This document shows, piece by piece, positions 16,586-26,156 of a DNA stretch of 62,828 bases. A program made the position numbers and the translations under genes. A model generated the notes under the pieces. The model saw only the letters and a list, made by a program, of their open reading frames with translations, did not search any database and was not told where the DNA came from. Numbering within the stretch: the stretch's first letter is position 1; the number at the start of each line of letters is the position of its first letter. The stretch lies in contig CAJFQZ010000011.1 of assembly GCA_904419285.1 (NCBI GenBank), positions 1-62,828 of the forward strand. The letters run 5' to 3'. This DNA is from Lachnospiraceae bacterium UBA1818 (GTDB taxonomy: Bacteria > Bacillota > Clostridia > Lachnospirales > Lachnospiraceae).

Positions 16586-18541
16586 TCAGCTTAACATTTT
16601 CAGGAACTCTTCCTCCGATATGATCGGGATCCCGAGCTCCCTTGCCTTCCTGTTTTTGGACGAGGTCGAATTCACATCGTTATTGATAAGATAATTCGTC
16701 TTCGAAGTCACGCTTCCCGTGACCTTTCCGCCCCGTTTCTCGATCTCTTCTTTCACCTCCCCCCGGTTTGCAAAGTGATGGACGCTTCCCGTGATCACAA
16801 AATTCACACCCGCCAGATTCTGTCCGCCCTCCGGCTCTTCCTCCTTCGGGATCTCCACCTCGGCGAGCAGCTTCTGAAAGATCTCTCTGTGCTCTTCATC
16901 CGCAAAATACTGTACATAGGTCCCGGCAATGACGTCCCCCACCCCGGAGATCTGCGCCAGCTCATCCGCCGTCGCGTTCATCACCTTCTCGGGATCATTT
17001 CCCAGGGCACGGCAGATCATCTTTGCATTGGCGATCCCGATATTGGGGATCCCCAGACTGTATACCAGCCGCGGCAGCGTTGTCACTCTGGCATTCTGTA
17101 TGCCTGTCTGGAGGTTCAGATAGGACTTCTCTCCGAATCCGTCCATCGCCTTGATCTCATCCGCATACCGGTCAAGATGGAAAATATCAGTAAAATCTTT
17201 GATAAATCCGTTCATGATGAATTTCTCCAGCGTCGCCTCGGACAGCCCTTCGATATTCATCGCATCCCGGCTCACAAAAAGCGCGAAAGACTTGATATGC
17301 TTTGCCTGGCACCTGGGATTTGTGCAGACCAGCGTCTTCGTCTCATTTTCCATATTGATCCGTGTCTCACCGCCGCAGACCGGACAGACCTTCGGGATAT
17401 CCCGGACGCCGCTCCTGGTCAGGTTCTCCGCGATCTGCGGAATGATCATGTTGGCCTTGTACACCTGGATCCTGTCCCCCACACCCAGTTCCAGTTCTTC
17501 CATGATACTGATGTTGTGGACACTGGCGCGGCTCACGGTAGTTCCCTCCAGCTCTACCGGTTCGAATACAGCGACCGGATTGATCAGCCCTGTCCTTGAC
17601 GGGCTCCACTCAATCTCCAGCAGCGTTGTCTCTCGGATCTCATCCGCCCACTTGAAGGCAAAAGAGTCTCTGGGAAATTTCGCCGTAGTTCCCAGCGACT
17701 CGCCATATGCGATATCATCATAGACAAGCACAAGGCCATCCGACGGAATATCGTTTTTCTCGATATGGTCCGCGAACCACTTCACCTCATCCTCGATCGT
17801 ATCTCTGGTCACCGGATGGTGCTCCACTACATCGAATCCCTGGTCTCTCAGCCAGTCCATCTGGTACAGCCTGGAATTTTCAAAATCAACACCGTCTGCC
17901 CTCACCAGGGTAAAGGCATAAAATCTGACATTTCTCTGTGCAGTGATCTTGTTGTTGAGCTGACGCACAGAGCCGCTGCACAGATTTCGCGGATTCTTAT
18001 ACCTGGCATCCACATCCTCGATCTCATCGTTGATCTTTGCAAAGTCCTTATACCCGATGACCGCCTCGCCCCTCAGCACCAGCTCGCCTGTATAGGGAAT
18101 CCGGAGAGGAATGTTCTTGAATACTTTCGCGTTGTTGGTGATGACCTCTCCCACCTCGCCGTTTCCACGCGTGACTGCCTTCTCCAGTTCTCCGTTCCGA
18201 TATGTCAGAACGATCGTAAGCCCGTCCAGCTTCCATGAGATCATCGCCTTCTGATCCCCCAGGAACTCTTTCAGCCGTTCCACGTCCTTGGTCTTGTCCA
18301 GCGACAGCATGGGACGTTCATGCCGCTCCTTCGGCAGCTCGCTGAGCACCTCATATCCCACATTAATGGTAGGGCTGGAAGCAAGAGTCATATTCAGCTC
18401 CTGTTCCAGTCCCTGAAGTTCATCATACAGCTGATCATATTCATAGTTGCTCATGATCTCAGTATTTTCCTGCTCATATGCCCTGCGGGCCCGGTTCAGC
18501 AGTTCCACCAGCTCCCGCATCCGCTTCTTCTTATCTTCCAT
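16586..18541 (-). CDS. ligA: NAD-dependent DNA ligase
   Basis: It seals nicks in DNA using NAD+. The 651 residues carry all domains in order: Ia (RARRAYEQENTEIMSNYEYD), the adenylation domain with Lys104 in SWKLDGLTIVL, the OB fold, a four-Cys zinc finger (CPVCGG ... CTNPRCQ), helix-hairpin-helix repeats (LPRLVYSLGIPNIGIANA) and a C-terminal BRCT (VNFVITGSVHHFANRGEV). The active-site stretch is usually CEPKxDG, so WKLDGLT is a variant. This may be a second LigA rather than the only one. The start follows GGGAGG and overlaps the end of rluF by 11 bases. Confidence 0.93.
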   Translation of the reverse strand: MEDKKKRMRELVELLNRARRAYEQENTEIMSNYEYDQLYDELQGLEQELNMTLASSPTINVGYEVLSELPKERHERPMLSLDKTKDVERLKEFLGDQKAMISWKLDGLTIVLTYRNGELEKAVTRGNGEVGEVITNNAKVFKNIPLRIPYTGELVLRGEAVIGYKDFAKINDEIEDVDARYKNPRNLCSGSVRQLNNKITAQRNVRFYAFTLVRADGVDFENSRLYQMDWLRDQGFDVVEHHPVTRDTIEDEVKWFADHIEKNDIPSDGLVLVYDDIAYGESLGTTAKFPRDSFAFKWADEIRETTLLEIEWSPSRTGLINPVAVFEPVELEGTTVSRASVHNISIMEELELGVGDRIQVYKANMIIPQIAENLTRSGVRDIPKVCPVCGGETRINMENETKTLVCTNPRCQAKHIKSFALFVSRDAMNIEGLSEATLEKFIMNGFIKDFTDIFHLDRYADEIKAMDGFGEKSYLNLQTGIQNARVTTLPRLVYSLGIPNIGIANAKMICRALGNDPEKVMNATADELAQISGVGDVIAGTYVQYFADEEHREIFQKLLAEVEIPKEEEPEGGQNLAGVNFVITGSVHHFANRGEVKEEIEKRGGKVTGSVTSKTNYLINNDVNSTSSKNRKARELGIPIISEEEFLKMLS

Positions 18542-19304
18542 TTCGTCCTCCCGATGTCACACCGGATGAATCTGCAAGAAGTCCGTAAAGCTCTTCCAGC
18601 TCCTCATCCGTCACTTTTCTGTATTCACCTTCTCTCAGGCTTCCGAGCCTGATATTCATGACCCGGACACGCACCAGATCCTTTACCTGATACCCCAGCG
18701 CCTCGCACATCCGTCGTATCTGCCGGTTCAGCCCCTGCGTCAGGATAATGGAGAATGTATACTTTCCGATCTTCTCCACCCTGCACGGGCGGGTGACCGT
18801 ATCGAGGATCGGGACGCCCGAAGACATCTGCCGGATGAATTCCGGAGTGATCTCCTGATCCACTGTCACCTTATATTCCTTCTCATGGTAATTCGCCGCG
18901 CGCATCATCTTGTTTATGATATCGCCATTGTTCGTCATGAGCAGCAGTCCTCTGGAATCCTTGTCCAGCCTCCCCACATAGGTCACGCGCACAGGATAAT
19001 TCAGGAAACGCACGATACTGTTCCTCTCCCGCCGCTCCTCTGTACAGACGATCCCTCTTGGCTTATTCACCGCGAGAACGATCATCTCATCCTGTTTCGA
19101 GACGACCTTCCTGCCCACTTTCACCGTCTGTCCGGGTGTAACGCGCATTCCGGTCTGCGCGCGCACTCCATCCACGGTCACTTTTCCACTTTCAATGAGG
19201 CGGTCGGCCTCCCGCCTGGAGCAGACCCCCGCCTCACTCAGATACTTATTCAGCCTTACCGGCTCCTTCTTCTGTAAAAATTCTTCTCTGATCCGATTAC
19301 TCAC
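18531..19304 (-). CDS. rluF: 23S rRNA pseudouridine synthase RluF family
   Basis: It makes pseudouridine in 23S rRNA (U2604 in E. coli). An N-terminal S4 RNA-binding domain (RLNKYLSEAGVCSRREADRL) is followed by the catalytic domain with the Asp in VGRLDKDSRGLLLMT. RluF-specific stretches also appear (HEKEYKVTV, GLNRQIRRMCEALGY). The start is GTG, overlapping the last codons of the DHHW gene by eight bases, with a GGAG about nine bases before. It lies inside the O-acylation/ligA run, so expression is tied to those genes. Confidence 0.9.
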   Translation of the reverse strand: MSNRIREEFLQKKEPVRLNKYLSEAGVCSRREADRLIESGKVTVDGVRAQTGMRVTPGQTVKVGRKVVSKQDEMIVLAVNKPRGIVCTEERRERNSIVRFLNYPVRVTYVGRLDKDSRGLLLMTNNGDIINKMMRAANYHEKEYKVTVDQEITPEFIRQMSSGVPILDTVTRPCRVEKIGKYTFSIILTQGLNRQIRRMCEALGYQVKDLVRVRVMNIRLGSLREGEYRKVTDEELEELYGLLADSSGVTSGGRNGR

Positions 19305-20454
19305 CTGTAAACACTCCGCTTATACTGTTGTCTGTAAAAAAACTGTTTCCGCTGTAAAGGAACAGGGCGTCAGTGATCCTGTAGGAATCCATGATATCCT
19401 CAATCGTCCCGCTGTAATATCGCGGATCGACCACCACGATCTCCCTGTAGTACGGCGTCAGGAAAGGGATAAAGCAGTTGGCAAAGGAATCCTTCACCAC
19501 AAGCAGACGCTTCCGGCTTGTCGACACGGTCCTGATATCAAGCACCGAAGTATTTCCTCCCAGATAGACTCCGTACTGATCCTTTGTCTCCAGCTTGGAA
19601 GAATCATAGAGCGATGTCGTCCGCTTTGACGCATCCACATAGTTGACGATCACATCGTCGTCTCCCTCCCGCGGGACATAGATGTCGATCGTCTCCTTCT
19701 CACCGAGTTCCACACCGCTCTCTGAGGCAAGCACGCCGTTAAAACTGTCCGACACAGTGTACGAAATATATTTGTCCGACACATCCTCATTGATCCCCAG
19801 CGTCTGAGTGGCCTCCTGGAATGTGTAGAACGCTCCCAGCGCCGTCCAGTGATGATCCGTCAGATAATATAGCTTCTCCCGCTTATGCTTATTCAATACC
19901 GAAACCGCGTCGACCCATTTAACGGAATCCCCCAGTGTCTGCTCCGCCATGCTGATCATCTGCTTCTGATCCTCCACAGAAGCCAGCGCCGGAAGCCTGT
20001 CGTTTAAAATACACGCCGCGTCCGGCACAAGGATCATCGTCACCGGGATCTCTTTGTATGTCTCCGCGAAATTTTTGATCGCGTCCATATTTTCTGAGAG
20101 ATGTTCCTGATCCGGGACCTGGATATCCTGAAGGAGCTGCCCGTCCTTCCCGATATAGATCCCGTTTTCCATCCTGCTCCCACCGATCCGGTCGACAGCA
20201 ACCTTCAGCCTGTGCCAGAAATCACGCCCTGCGAACTGGTCGCTTAAATACTCCTCATACTGTTCCATAAAGTCTCCGCTCGCAAGGGCGGACAGCGTAA
20301 ACTTGGGCCTGGAGGCCAGCATGCGGTTCTCTTCCTCAGACATCTCTCTGTCGGGCACCAGCAGATTGACCAGCATCACACCGAAAAGGCACAGTATGAA
20401 TATTCCGCCCACAAGACGCTCAATGCGTCTCTTACTTTTCTTCCTGTTATCCAT
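19297..20454 (-). CDS. DHHW protein, AlgX/J-like O-acyltransferase partner
   Basis: This protein of about 385 residues has one N-terminal membrane anchor (GGIFILCLFGVMLVNLLV) and an extracellular SGNH-like domain. The naming motif YLTDHHWTALGAFY is present, with the Asp-His that forms part of the catalytic site in the AlgJ/AlgX family. Such proteins take acyl groups handed over by MBOAT proteins and place them on surface polymers. The start at MDNRKK is preferred, with AGGTGAG just before it; a GTG three codons earlier is possible. It lies ten bases after the MBOAT stop. Confidence 0.87.
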   Translation of the reverse strand: MDNRKKSKRRIERLVGGIFILCLFGVMLVNLLVPDREMSEEENRMLASRPKFTLSALASGDFMEQYEEYLSDQFAGRDFWHRLKVAVDRIGGSRMENGIYIGKDGQLLQDIQVPDQEHLSENMDAIKNFAETYKEIPVTMILVPDAACILNDRLPALASVEDQKQMISMAEQTLGDSVKWVDAVSVLNKHKREKLYYLTDHHWTALGAFYTFQEATQTLGINEDVSDKYISYTVSDSFNGVLASESGVELGEKETIDIYVPREGDDDVIVNYVDASKRTTSLYDSSKLETKDQYGVYLGGNTSVLDIRTVSTSRKRLLVVKDSFANCFIPFLTPYYREIVVVDPRYYSGTIEDIMDSYRITDALFLYSGNSFFTDNSISGVFTGE

Positions 20455-20463
20455 TCTTCTCAC

Positions 20464-21873
20464 CTAGAATCTAAAATACAAAAACGGGTTAAACGTATCC
20501 GTGACAAGAAATGCAACGGATATGAAGAACATGCCTGTGTAGATCACCGCCGCGGCAGCCATCCTCGGGCGTCCGTCAGCAAATATGCCGATCACACGGT
20601 TGATCAGTGCATATCCCACACGGGTCGATCCAAGCACTGCCAGCAGATACAGCAGCCAGTGCGTCAGAAGGATGAAGCAGGCGCCGGAATCTGCAAGCCC
20701 GGCTCCTCCGCCGAACATCGCCGCGAGATAACGGAGGGCGTAACCGATGCTGGGACTGAAGAAGAACACCCAGCCGATCATCACCAGGACAAGGGAATAA
20801 ATATGCCTCACCGCCCTGGGCGCTTCATCGAGAGACGCTCCCCACACATATTTCTCCAGCACGATGAGCACGCCGTAATAAATTCCCCATGCGATAAAGT
20901 TCCACGCCGCCCCATGCCACATTCCGGTCAGCGTCCACACGATCATGAGGTTGATGATATTCCTGACTGCAGAGCAGCGGTTGCCGCCCAGCGGTATGTA
21001 CACATACTCCCTGAACCAGGTGCTCAGTGAGATATGCCATCTCCTCCAGAATTCCGTGATACTCTTGGAGATATACGGATAATCAAAATTCTTCCTGAAT
21101 TCAAACCCGAACATCTTGCCCAGTCCGACCGCCATATCGGAATATCCGCTGAAATCAAAATAGATCTGAAATGCATAGGAGATACAGCCCAGCCATGCCA
21201 TCAGCACAGATAGGTTGCCTGCGGACATGGATGAGATCTGTTCAAAGATCTCCCCCGCCGTGTTGGCCAGGATGACTTTCTTTGCCAGTCCCCGGATAAA
21301 GAACATGGCGCCCTGCCCCAGCCTTGCCGCCGAGATCTTCCGGCTCACGAGCTGCTTTTCAATATCGATATATCTGACGATGGGTCCCGCGATCAGCTGT
21401 GGGAACATGCTGATATAGAGCGCGAAGTACAAAATATTTTTCTGCGGCTTAACCTTTTTCCAGTAGATGTCCAGAACATAGGAAAGGCTCTGGAACGTAT
21501 AGAAAGAGATTCCCACAGGAAGCGGCAGTTCTCTGTAGGGGATCTCCACCGGAAGTATGCTGTTGAGCATGTCCAGCAGAAAACCGTAGTACTTGAAAAA
21601 CATCAGAATCAGCACATTGACGACGACGGCAAAAAGAATGCTCCTCTTCGCCTTCACGGGGTCATCTGATTTTTCCTCGATATCCTGTCCGCAGAAATAA
21701 TTCAGAATGATGGAGAGGAGCATAAGCACGATATAGACCGGCTCCCCCCACGCATAGAACAGAATACTGGCGATAAGAAGTATGATATTCTTCGCCTTTT
21801 CTGGAACGATATAATATACTGCCAGAACAATCGGCAGAAATAGAAACAAAAATGTAATACTGCTGAATACCAT
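20464..21873 (-). CDS. MBOAT family O-acyltransferase (AlgI/DltB-like)
   Basis: This membrane protein of 469 residues has about ten helices. It moves acyl groups, probably acetyl, from the cytoplasmic donor across the membrane to a surface polymer. The catalytic His320 is in LTGMWHGAAWNF and the second conserved His280 in EFWRRWHISLSTWFR. The DFSGYSDMAVG motif of AlgI is also present. The start at MVFSSITF follows GGGGAGAGG. It sits between DUF4358 and the DHHW partner, so together with the SGNH protein it forms a complete O-acylation module. The acceptor glycan is unknown. Confidence 0.92.
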   Translation of the reverse strand: MVFSSITFLFLFLPIVLAVYYIVPEKAKNIILLIASILFYAWGEPVYIVLMLLSIILNYFCGQDIEEKSDDPVKAKRSILFAVVVNVLILMFFKYYGFLLDMLNSILPVEIPYRELPLPVGISFYTFQSLSYVLDIYWKKVKPQKNILYFALYISMFPQLIAGPIVRYIDIEKQLVSRKISAARLGQGAMFFIRGLAKKVILANTAGEIFEQISSMSAGNLSVLMAWLGCISYAFQIYFDFSGYSDMAVGLGKMFGFEFRKNFDYPYISKSITEFWRRWHISLSTWFREYVYIPLGGNRCSAVRNIINLMIVWTLTGMWHGAAWNFIAWGIYYGVLIVLEKYVWGASLDEAPRAVRHIYSLVLVMIGWVFFFSPSIGYALRYLAAMFGGGAGLADSGACFILLTHWLLYLLAVLGSTRVGYALINRVIGIFADGRPRMAAAAVIYTGMFFISVAFLVTDTFNPFLYFRF

Positions 21874-21895
21874 CCCTTGATTTCCTCTCCCCTGT

Positions 21896-22393
21896 CTACA
21901 GGCTGCTCTCAAACACAGCCCTGTACTCTTCCGCATCAGATGCGACAGCAAAGAAAATATATCTTCCTCTCACACTCTGCTGCGCATCCTCGAGCAGCTT
22001 CACCTGCTCCGGCGCATATCCTTCGAACGCATTGATCCTTGAATCGATCCGCTCATTGACCGCATCGGTGACTTCCTGCACCTGCTTGTCGCTGGACACC
22101 CGGATCAGAAGGACCTCCTCAGCTGACATGCTTGACTCGGAGGCATAGTACATCACCCCCGCATAGTCCGCGCTGTTCAGCCCGAAGTTTCTCTTCAGCA
22201 TCTGAGAATCCATCTCTTTCAGGCCGGAGTCCTTCAGAGCGCTGCTCACCGCTGCCTCGACCTCCTCAAAAGGCCTGCTGCTTCCGCTCGCATAGGCCAT
22301 TAGGACTGCAATATATACGAGAACAGCCGCAAATACAACATATTTCATGATCTGAGGTACTATCGATCTCCTCTTGTACGCTGTCTCTGTCAT
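21896..22393 (-). CDS. DUF4358 membrane-anchored protein
   Basis: This 165-residue protein has one N-terminal membrane helix (KYVVFAAVLVYIAVLMAYASG) and an outside domain. Its features match DUF4358 as I know it: LKRNFGLNSADYAGVMYY, SAEEVLLIRV and a long helix ending in the phrase EGYAPEQVKLLEDAQ. DUF4358 proteins are often found next to MBOAT/DHHW genes in Clostridia, but no biochemical role is known to me. Its ATG overlaps the SGNH stop (ATGA, 22390-22393), so it is translationally coupled. A role as an accessory subunit of the acylation complex is inference. Confidence 0.83.
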   Translation of the reverse strand: MTETAYKRRSIVPQIMKYVVFAAVLVYIAVLMAYASGSSRPFEEVEAAVSSALKDSGLKEMDSQMLKRNFGLNSADYAGVMYYASESSMSAEEVLLIRVSSDKQVQEVTDAVNERIDSRINAFEGYAPEQVKLLEDAQQSVRGRYIFFAVASDAEEYRAVFESSL

Positions 22394-23145
22394 AATGCTG
22401 CCACCTCCGCCATGCGTTCTGCCCAGATCGGATAGAACTCTGCCTTGAAATGCACGCCGTCCTCCTCATAATACTGGTCTTCTACAAGTTCTGTATTGTC
22501 AATAAATCCAACCTGCATCTCATCGCACATTCCCTTGAGCGCGGTATTATACTCCGAGATCTGTGCAAGTTCAGGCTCTTTCTTCACCGCACTGTCTGTC
22601 ACCGGGAAGATGGAATTCACATAGATATGTGCATTCGGGACTTCCTCACGGAGCTGATCTACAAGTGTCTCATACTCTTCCAGAAACTGGTCTGTATCCC
22701 CGGCTGTGGAAATAACGTCATTCATTCCATACGCCAGGAAAATGACCTGCGGATCCAGTTCCTTTACCTGCTGCACCTGTTCGTCAAGCTCGTTCAGATG
22801 TACGCCGATCTTGGACACCACGCTGGATGCATTGAGCACGTCATACTCGGAAAATCCTTCTGTGATAGAATCTCCCATTACAACGGAACTGGCAAACTTC
22901 TCCTTGCAGCTGCGGTCGGTGTCATCCCCTCCGTCCTGCTGTTCAAGCTGACTGATCTTCTGTTCGATAGTAGCGATATCATCTGATTCTGCCGCCTTGA
23001 TATACTCCAGCCCCTGCTCTGTGTCTGCCCGCGGGGCTGTCAGTCTCCGGATTCCATGGACCACAAGGATCACCAGCAGCAGAAGGACAAGCGCACAGGC
23101 CCCGATCACCAAAAGTCTTTTTTTCTTTCTGCTAATTCTTCTCAT
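22390..23145 (-). CDS. Membrane-anchored SGNH/GDSL hydrolase
   Basis: This 251-residue protein has an N-terminal anchor (LLVIGACALVLLLLVILVV) and an extracellular SGNH esterase domain. The family blocks are present: VVMGDSITEG with the nucleophile Ser93, GMND at 140-143, and Asp229-Gly-Val-His232 near the end. It probably transfers or removes acyl groups on surface glycans. It is the first gene of the run, behind a TTGACT/TATTAT promoter, and leads straight into DUF4358, MBOAT and DHHW. The SGNH and DHHW proteins may act on different positions or steps. Confidence 0.87.
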   Translation of the reverse strand: MRRISRKKKRLLVIGACALVLLLLVILVVHGIRRLTAPRADTEQGLEYIKAAESDDIATIEQKISQLEQQDGGDDTDRSCKEKFASSVVMGDSITEGFSEYDVLNASSVVSKIGVHLNELDEQVQQVKELDPQVIFLAYGMNDVISTAGDTDQFLEEYETLVDQLREEVPNAHIYVNSIFPVTDSAVKKEPELAQISEYNTALKGMCDEMQVGFIDNTELVEDQYYEEDGVHFKAEFYPIWAERMAEVAAL

Positions 23146-23229
23146 AAATTTATCTGAAACCTTCTATCAAATTCTCTCTTTTTATTCATGTGTGAAAACA
23201 GTAGATATAGTCTCCCACTGTACGTTCTA

Positions 23230-23258
23230 ATAATACTTTTTTTGCCTGCAAAAGTCAA
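23230..23258 (-). promoter_or_regulatory. Promoter of the O-acylation-ligA-PII run
   Basis: The minus strand has TTGACT, 17 bases, TATTAT. No clear terminator is visible inside the following eight genes, which mostly overlap or are spaced by 10-25 bases. The remainder of the gap to 23470 has no other clear signal. Confidence 0.65.
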
Positions 23259-23469
23259 TGGCGGCGTCAGTCTCCCGTTCTGAAGCTCCGGCAGTTTCCC
23301 CTGCCTTTCCCTCAGAATACAGAGCCGTTCGCGAATTCTTGAAAGGGCTGCTGTTCACAGTAACTTGAACGCGCGGTATTAAAAGATTTTCCTTAAAAAT
23401 ATTTCTTGTATTTTTAATCCATGGCCGTGGTTTTTTATGATATGATGGTAAGGCATGGAGGATATCAGA

Positions 23470-23952
23470 ATGATCGCATTGACAATGACAGGAATCAAAG
23501 ACTTTATGTCACAGCTTCTTCTCAAGGACACCTTCGACAGCTTCTGCTTCATCGAAGGCGAGATCGTGACGTTCAATACATTTACGATCGACGGATTTAT
23601 ACACAAGGACTTCTTTGACACAGACGCGGAACTGCCGGAGTATTCCTACTGGAAAAATATAAGGGAGCACTGCTTTGCACTCATACGTGGAAAGCGCACT
23701 CCCTTAAGTTTCCGTTTCGTCTTCAGTCTCTCACCTAAAAATATTGCCCGCCTCATCGAACAGAACGGACTCTCCCTGGATCCGGGCCAGGTGCAGGGGC
23801 TCTATCTGAACATCCGTTATGACGGCAGCTCCCTCGCCTGTGTGACGGGAAGCTCCTTTAAGACATTCACCATGGACAGGACACTGGAGCATGCGTGGGA
23901 CGAGATGGTGAAAAAATTTTTCCTGCAGAAGGGGATCGCATTTGAGAACTGA
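23470..23952 (+). CDS. DUF5721 family protein
   Basis: This 160-residue soluble protein has no signal peptide. It begins MIALTMTGIKDFMSQLLLKD and contains the phrases FNTFTIDGFIHKDFF and RFVFSLSP, which I associate with DUF5721 of Lachnospiraceae. No enzymatic motif is seen. The start has GGAGG nine bases upstream, and an earlier in-frame ATG at 23455 lies ahead of that site. It is a single gene, convergent with the CotH operon, whose last stop lies 25 bases after its own. There is no obvious terminator in the short gap. Confidence 0.8.
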   Translation: MIALTMTGIKDFMSQLLLKDTFDSFCFIEGEIVTFNTFTIDGFIHKDFFDTDAELPEYSYWKNIREHCFALIRGKRTPLSFRFVFSLSPKNIARLIEQNGLSLDPGQVQGLYLNIRYDGSSLACVTGSSFKTFTMDRTLEHAWDEMVKKFFLQKGIAFEN

Positions 23953-23977
23953 TACCTTTCCCATCCCAAAACGGTTA

Positions 23978-25375
23978 TCAGTCCCGCAGATCTGCAATTT
24001 CTCCCATGTCCGGCAGCCAGACGTCCGAGGCATCCACACGGCTCTGCTCATCTTCCTGCTGTCCCCGGATCGTGGAGGGGATCTCTCCGGAAAGCTGTCC
24101 CCTGACACTCTCCGCCCGCAGCAGGCAGAAGTCTGTGATCGTCCGGACAGCAGTAAGATAATCTTCATAGGAGCAGAAAGCGGTCGGATCTTTCTCCACA
24201 TAAGGCGCGATCATTTTCGTCGTCTCCGCCACCCTTCTCTCAAACAGCCCGCTCTCAAAATATTCCCCGATAAACTGATCAAAATATTCATGATACCTGG
24301 CAAAATACCTGTCGTTCTTCATAAGATTGTGATAAAGCGGACGGTTCCTCATGATTTCCCCTGCCGCCGGAGTATTGATCGGATAATTCACATAGAGCTC
24401 TGCATCATTGACCGGATCCGGCATCCCGAGAGAATAGGTCGCAAAGGCCAGATTGTAGTCCCACGGAAGGATGCTTAATATTCCGTCCTCTTCATAGAGG
24501 AAATAATTATGTCCGGTCCGGCCCAGATAGCTGTCCAGATTCACTGTAAACACCTGTACCGTAAAATATCTGAGCACTTCATCCACGTTCACTGCCTTCT
24601 CTAATCCCTCTCCTTCAGCAAGTATCTTCAGCGCGCTGATCAGTCTTTCCTGATCCTCGCTGTCGATATCAAACTTCGCATTTCTGAAAATATTATCATA
24701 ATCCGCGGGATCGTCAGAAGTATATTTCAGAGCCACATCGCTGTTCTCCGCCTCCAGCGAGCGGTAGTCCGGCTTGTACAGCTGCCCGTGATCTGCGCCG
24801 TAATTCCTGCGTGCGAACGACTCCTCAGGTTCCTCCACTGCCAGGAAGAGCCCCCAGTCCTCTCCGTTCACAGTGACCCACACATAACTGGTAAGAGGCG
24901 ACGGAACTCCCATATATTCCATCATGTCATAGGCAAGATAATTCTTGAGGTAACTGTTGTCCTGATAGGAGGAATCCAGGGACAGCTTATCCAGCCCGTA
25001 ATATGTACTGCCGTCCTGAAAGTGGTCAAATTCCAGCTTCAGGCTGTACCTCTTCAGCCCGAACTCTTGCACGAGCCGCAGAGAATTGTTCCCTTTCGCG
25101 CGCAGCCCGACAGAGGAAAACACCTCCCCATCAATTTCCACGTCGCATTCGGAATATTCTTCTTCCGAAGCATTCTCAAGGAATCCTTCCCAGTCCTCGA
25201 TCCTGATATCCACTGTGTGCACCCGGCCGTCGTCAAAAATCCGCGAGGCATACTCCGGATCCTCATAGGACGACCGGATCCCGAGCTTCTCGCCGTTCAT
25301 GAACCCGGCTGTCAGAACACATGCAAGCAGGATCACTGCAATGCAGATTTTATCTATGTGTCTGTGCTTCAGCAT
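23978..25375 (-). CDS. CotH-type extracellular protein kinase-like protein
   Basis: This 465-residue protein has an N-terminal signal anchor (ICIAVILLACVLTAGF), so the rest lies outside the cell. It carries the CotH kinase core: GLRAKGNNSLR, then KLSLDSSYQDNSYLKNYLAY, ending with the catalytic Asp in VFTVNLDSYLGRTGHNYFLY and the metal-binding Asp in LPWDYNLAF. CotH of Bacillus phosphorylates Ser-rich spore-coat repeat proteins, and the fold is related to Fam20 secreted kinases. It is the last gene of the operon lipoprotein, VTC, DUF4956, CotH. The first gene encodes a repeat protein that could be its substrate (inference). Confidence 0.88.
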   Translation of the reverse strand: MLKHRHIDKICIAVILLACVLTAGFMNGEKLGIRSSYEDPEYASRIFDDGRVHTVDIRIEDWEGFLENASEEEYSECDVEIDGEVFSSVGLRAKGNNSLRLVQEFGLKRYSLKLEFDHFQDGSTYYGLDKLSLDSSYQDNSYLKNYLAYDMMEYMGVPSPLTSYVWVTVNGEDWGLFLAVEEPEESFARRNYGADHGQLYKPDYRSLEAENSDVALKYTSDDPADYDNIFRNAKFDIDSEDQERLISALKILAEGEGLEKAVNVDEVLRYFTVQVFTVNLDSYLGRTGHNYFLYEEDGILSILPWDYNLAFATYSLGMPDPVNDAELYVNYPINTPAAGEIMRNRPLYHNLMKNDRYFARYHEYFDQFIGEYFESGLFERRVAETTKMIAPYVEKDPTAFCSYEDYLTAVRTITDFCLLRAESVRGQLSGEIPSTIRGQQEDEQSRVDASDVWLPDMGEIADLRD

Positions 25376-25406
25376 CTTCCGCTTCCCCCGTGATCTCAGT
25401 CAACCG

Positions 25407-26078
25407 CTACCCCATATAATCTCCATTATATGAAACAAGCACCGTGTGCGTCACGCCTTCCATCTCAGACAGTGCGTTAACAAATCCGGATTCGCCCTCC
25501 GGAAAGCGGACCTCATAATTCAGCTCGATGCACCCCGGCGATACACTCTTGCTCTTCAGTGAGAGCGCCTTCACCTGCATTTTGACATATTCCCTGACCG
25601 CCTTTTCCTGTTCCTCAGTTCCACAGTGGACTACAAGAATATACGGACGCTCCACATTCTTCCTTCCCGAGAATACCAGGAGCACCAGACCGATAAAGAG
25701 GCTTCCGAACACCGCCAGAGGGAGAAACCCTGCCGCGAGAACGATTCCCGCTGCTATACTCCAGAAAAGGAACGCAATGTCCATCGGTTCTTTGATCGCA
25801 GTCCTGAATCGGACGATGGACAGGGCGCCGACCATACCGAGAGAGAGAACGATATTGCTGGTCACCGCCAGGATCAGAAGCGTCGTGATCAGTGTGAGCG
25901 CCACCAGTGTCGCTCCGAACGCCGCCGAATACATCAGCCCGCAGTAGCTCTTTTTATATATAAAAAAAATAAACAATCCCAGCGCGAAAGCGAGGATGAG
26001 CGCCAGCGCCATATCCAGCACTGAGATCGCGCTTACATTTTCAAGAAAACTGGATTTAAATATATCCTGAAACGTCAT
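25407..26078 (-). CDS. DUF4956 membrane protein
   Basis: This 223-residue protein has four or five membrane helices in the first 140 residues, with the family signature LSLGMVGALSIVRFRTAIKE. A soluble ferredoxin-like C-terminal domain of about 80 residues follows (RPYILVVHCGTEEQEKAVRE). DUF4956 is commonly found next to VTC-domain polymerases and CotH kinases in bacteria. Its role is unproven; an export channel or activator for the polymerase would fit. The start follows AGGTGG. It begins 78 bases after the VTC stop and ends 31 bases before CotH. Confidence 0.88.
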   Translation of the reverse strand: MTFQDIFKSSFLENVSAISVLDMALALILAFALGLFIFFIYKKSYCGLMYSAAFGATLVALTLITTLLILAVTSNIVLSLGMVGALSIVRFRTAIKEPMDIAFLFWSIAAGIVLAAGFLPLAVFGSLFIGLVLLVFSGRKNVERPYILVVHCGTEEQEKAVREYVKMQVKALSLKSKSVSPGCIELNYEVRFPEGESGFVNALSEMEGVTHTVLVSYNGDYMG

Positions 26079-26156
26079 AATATTTCCACCTTTTTCTATG
26101 ATGTATGATTTTTGCAGTGCACGGTTTTCCCTAAAGGACCTGTCTTCAGACCGGAA

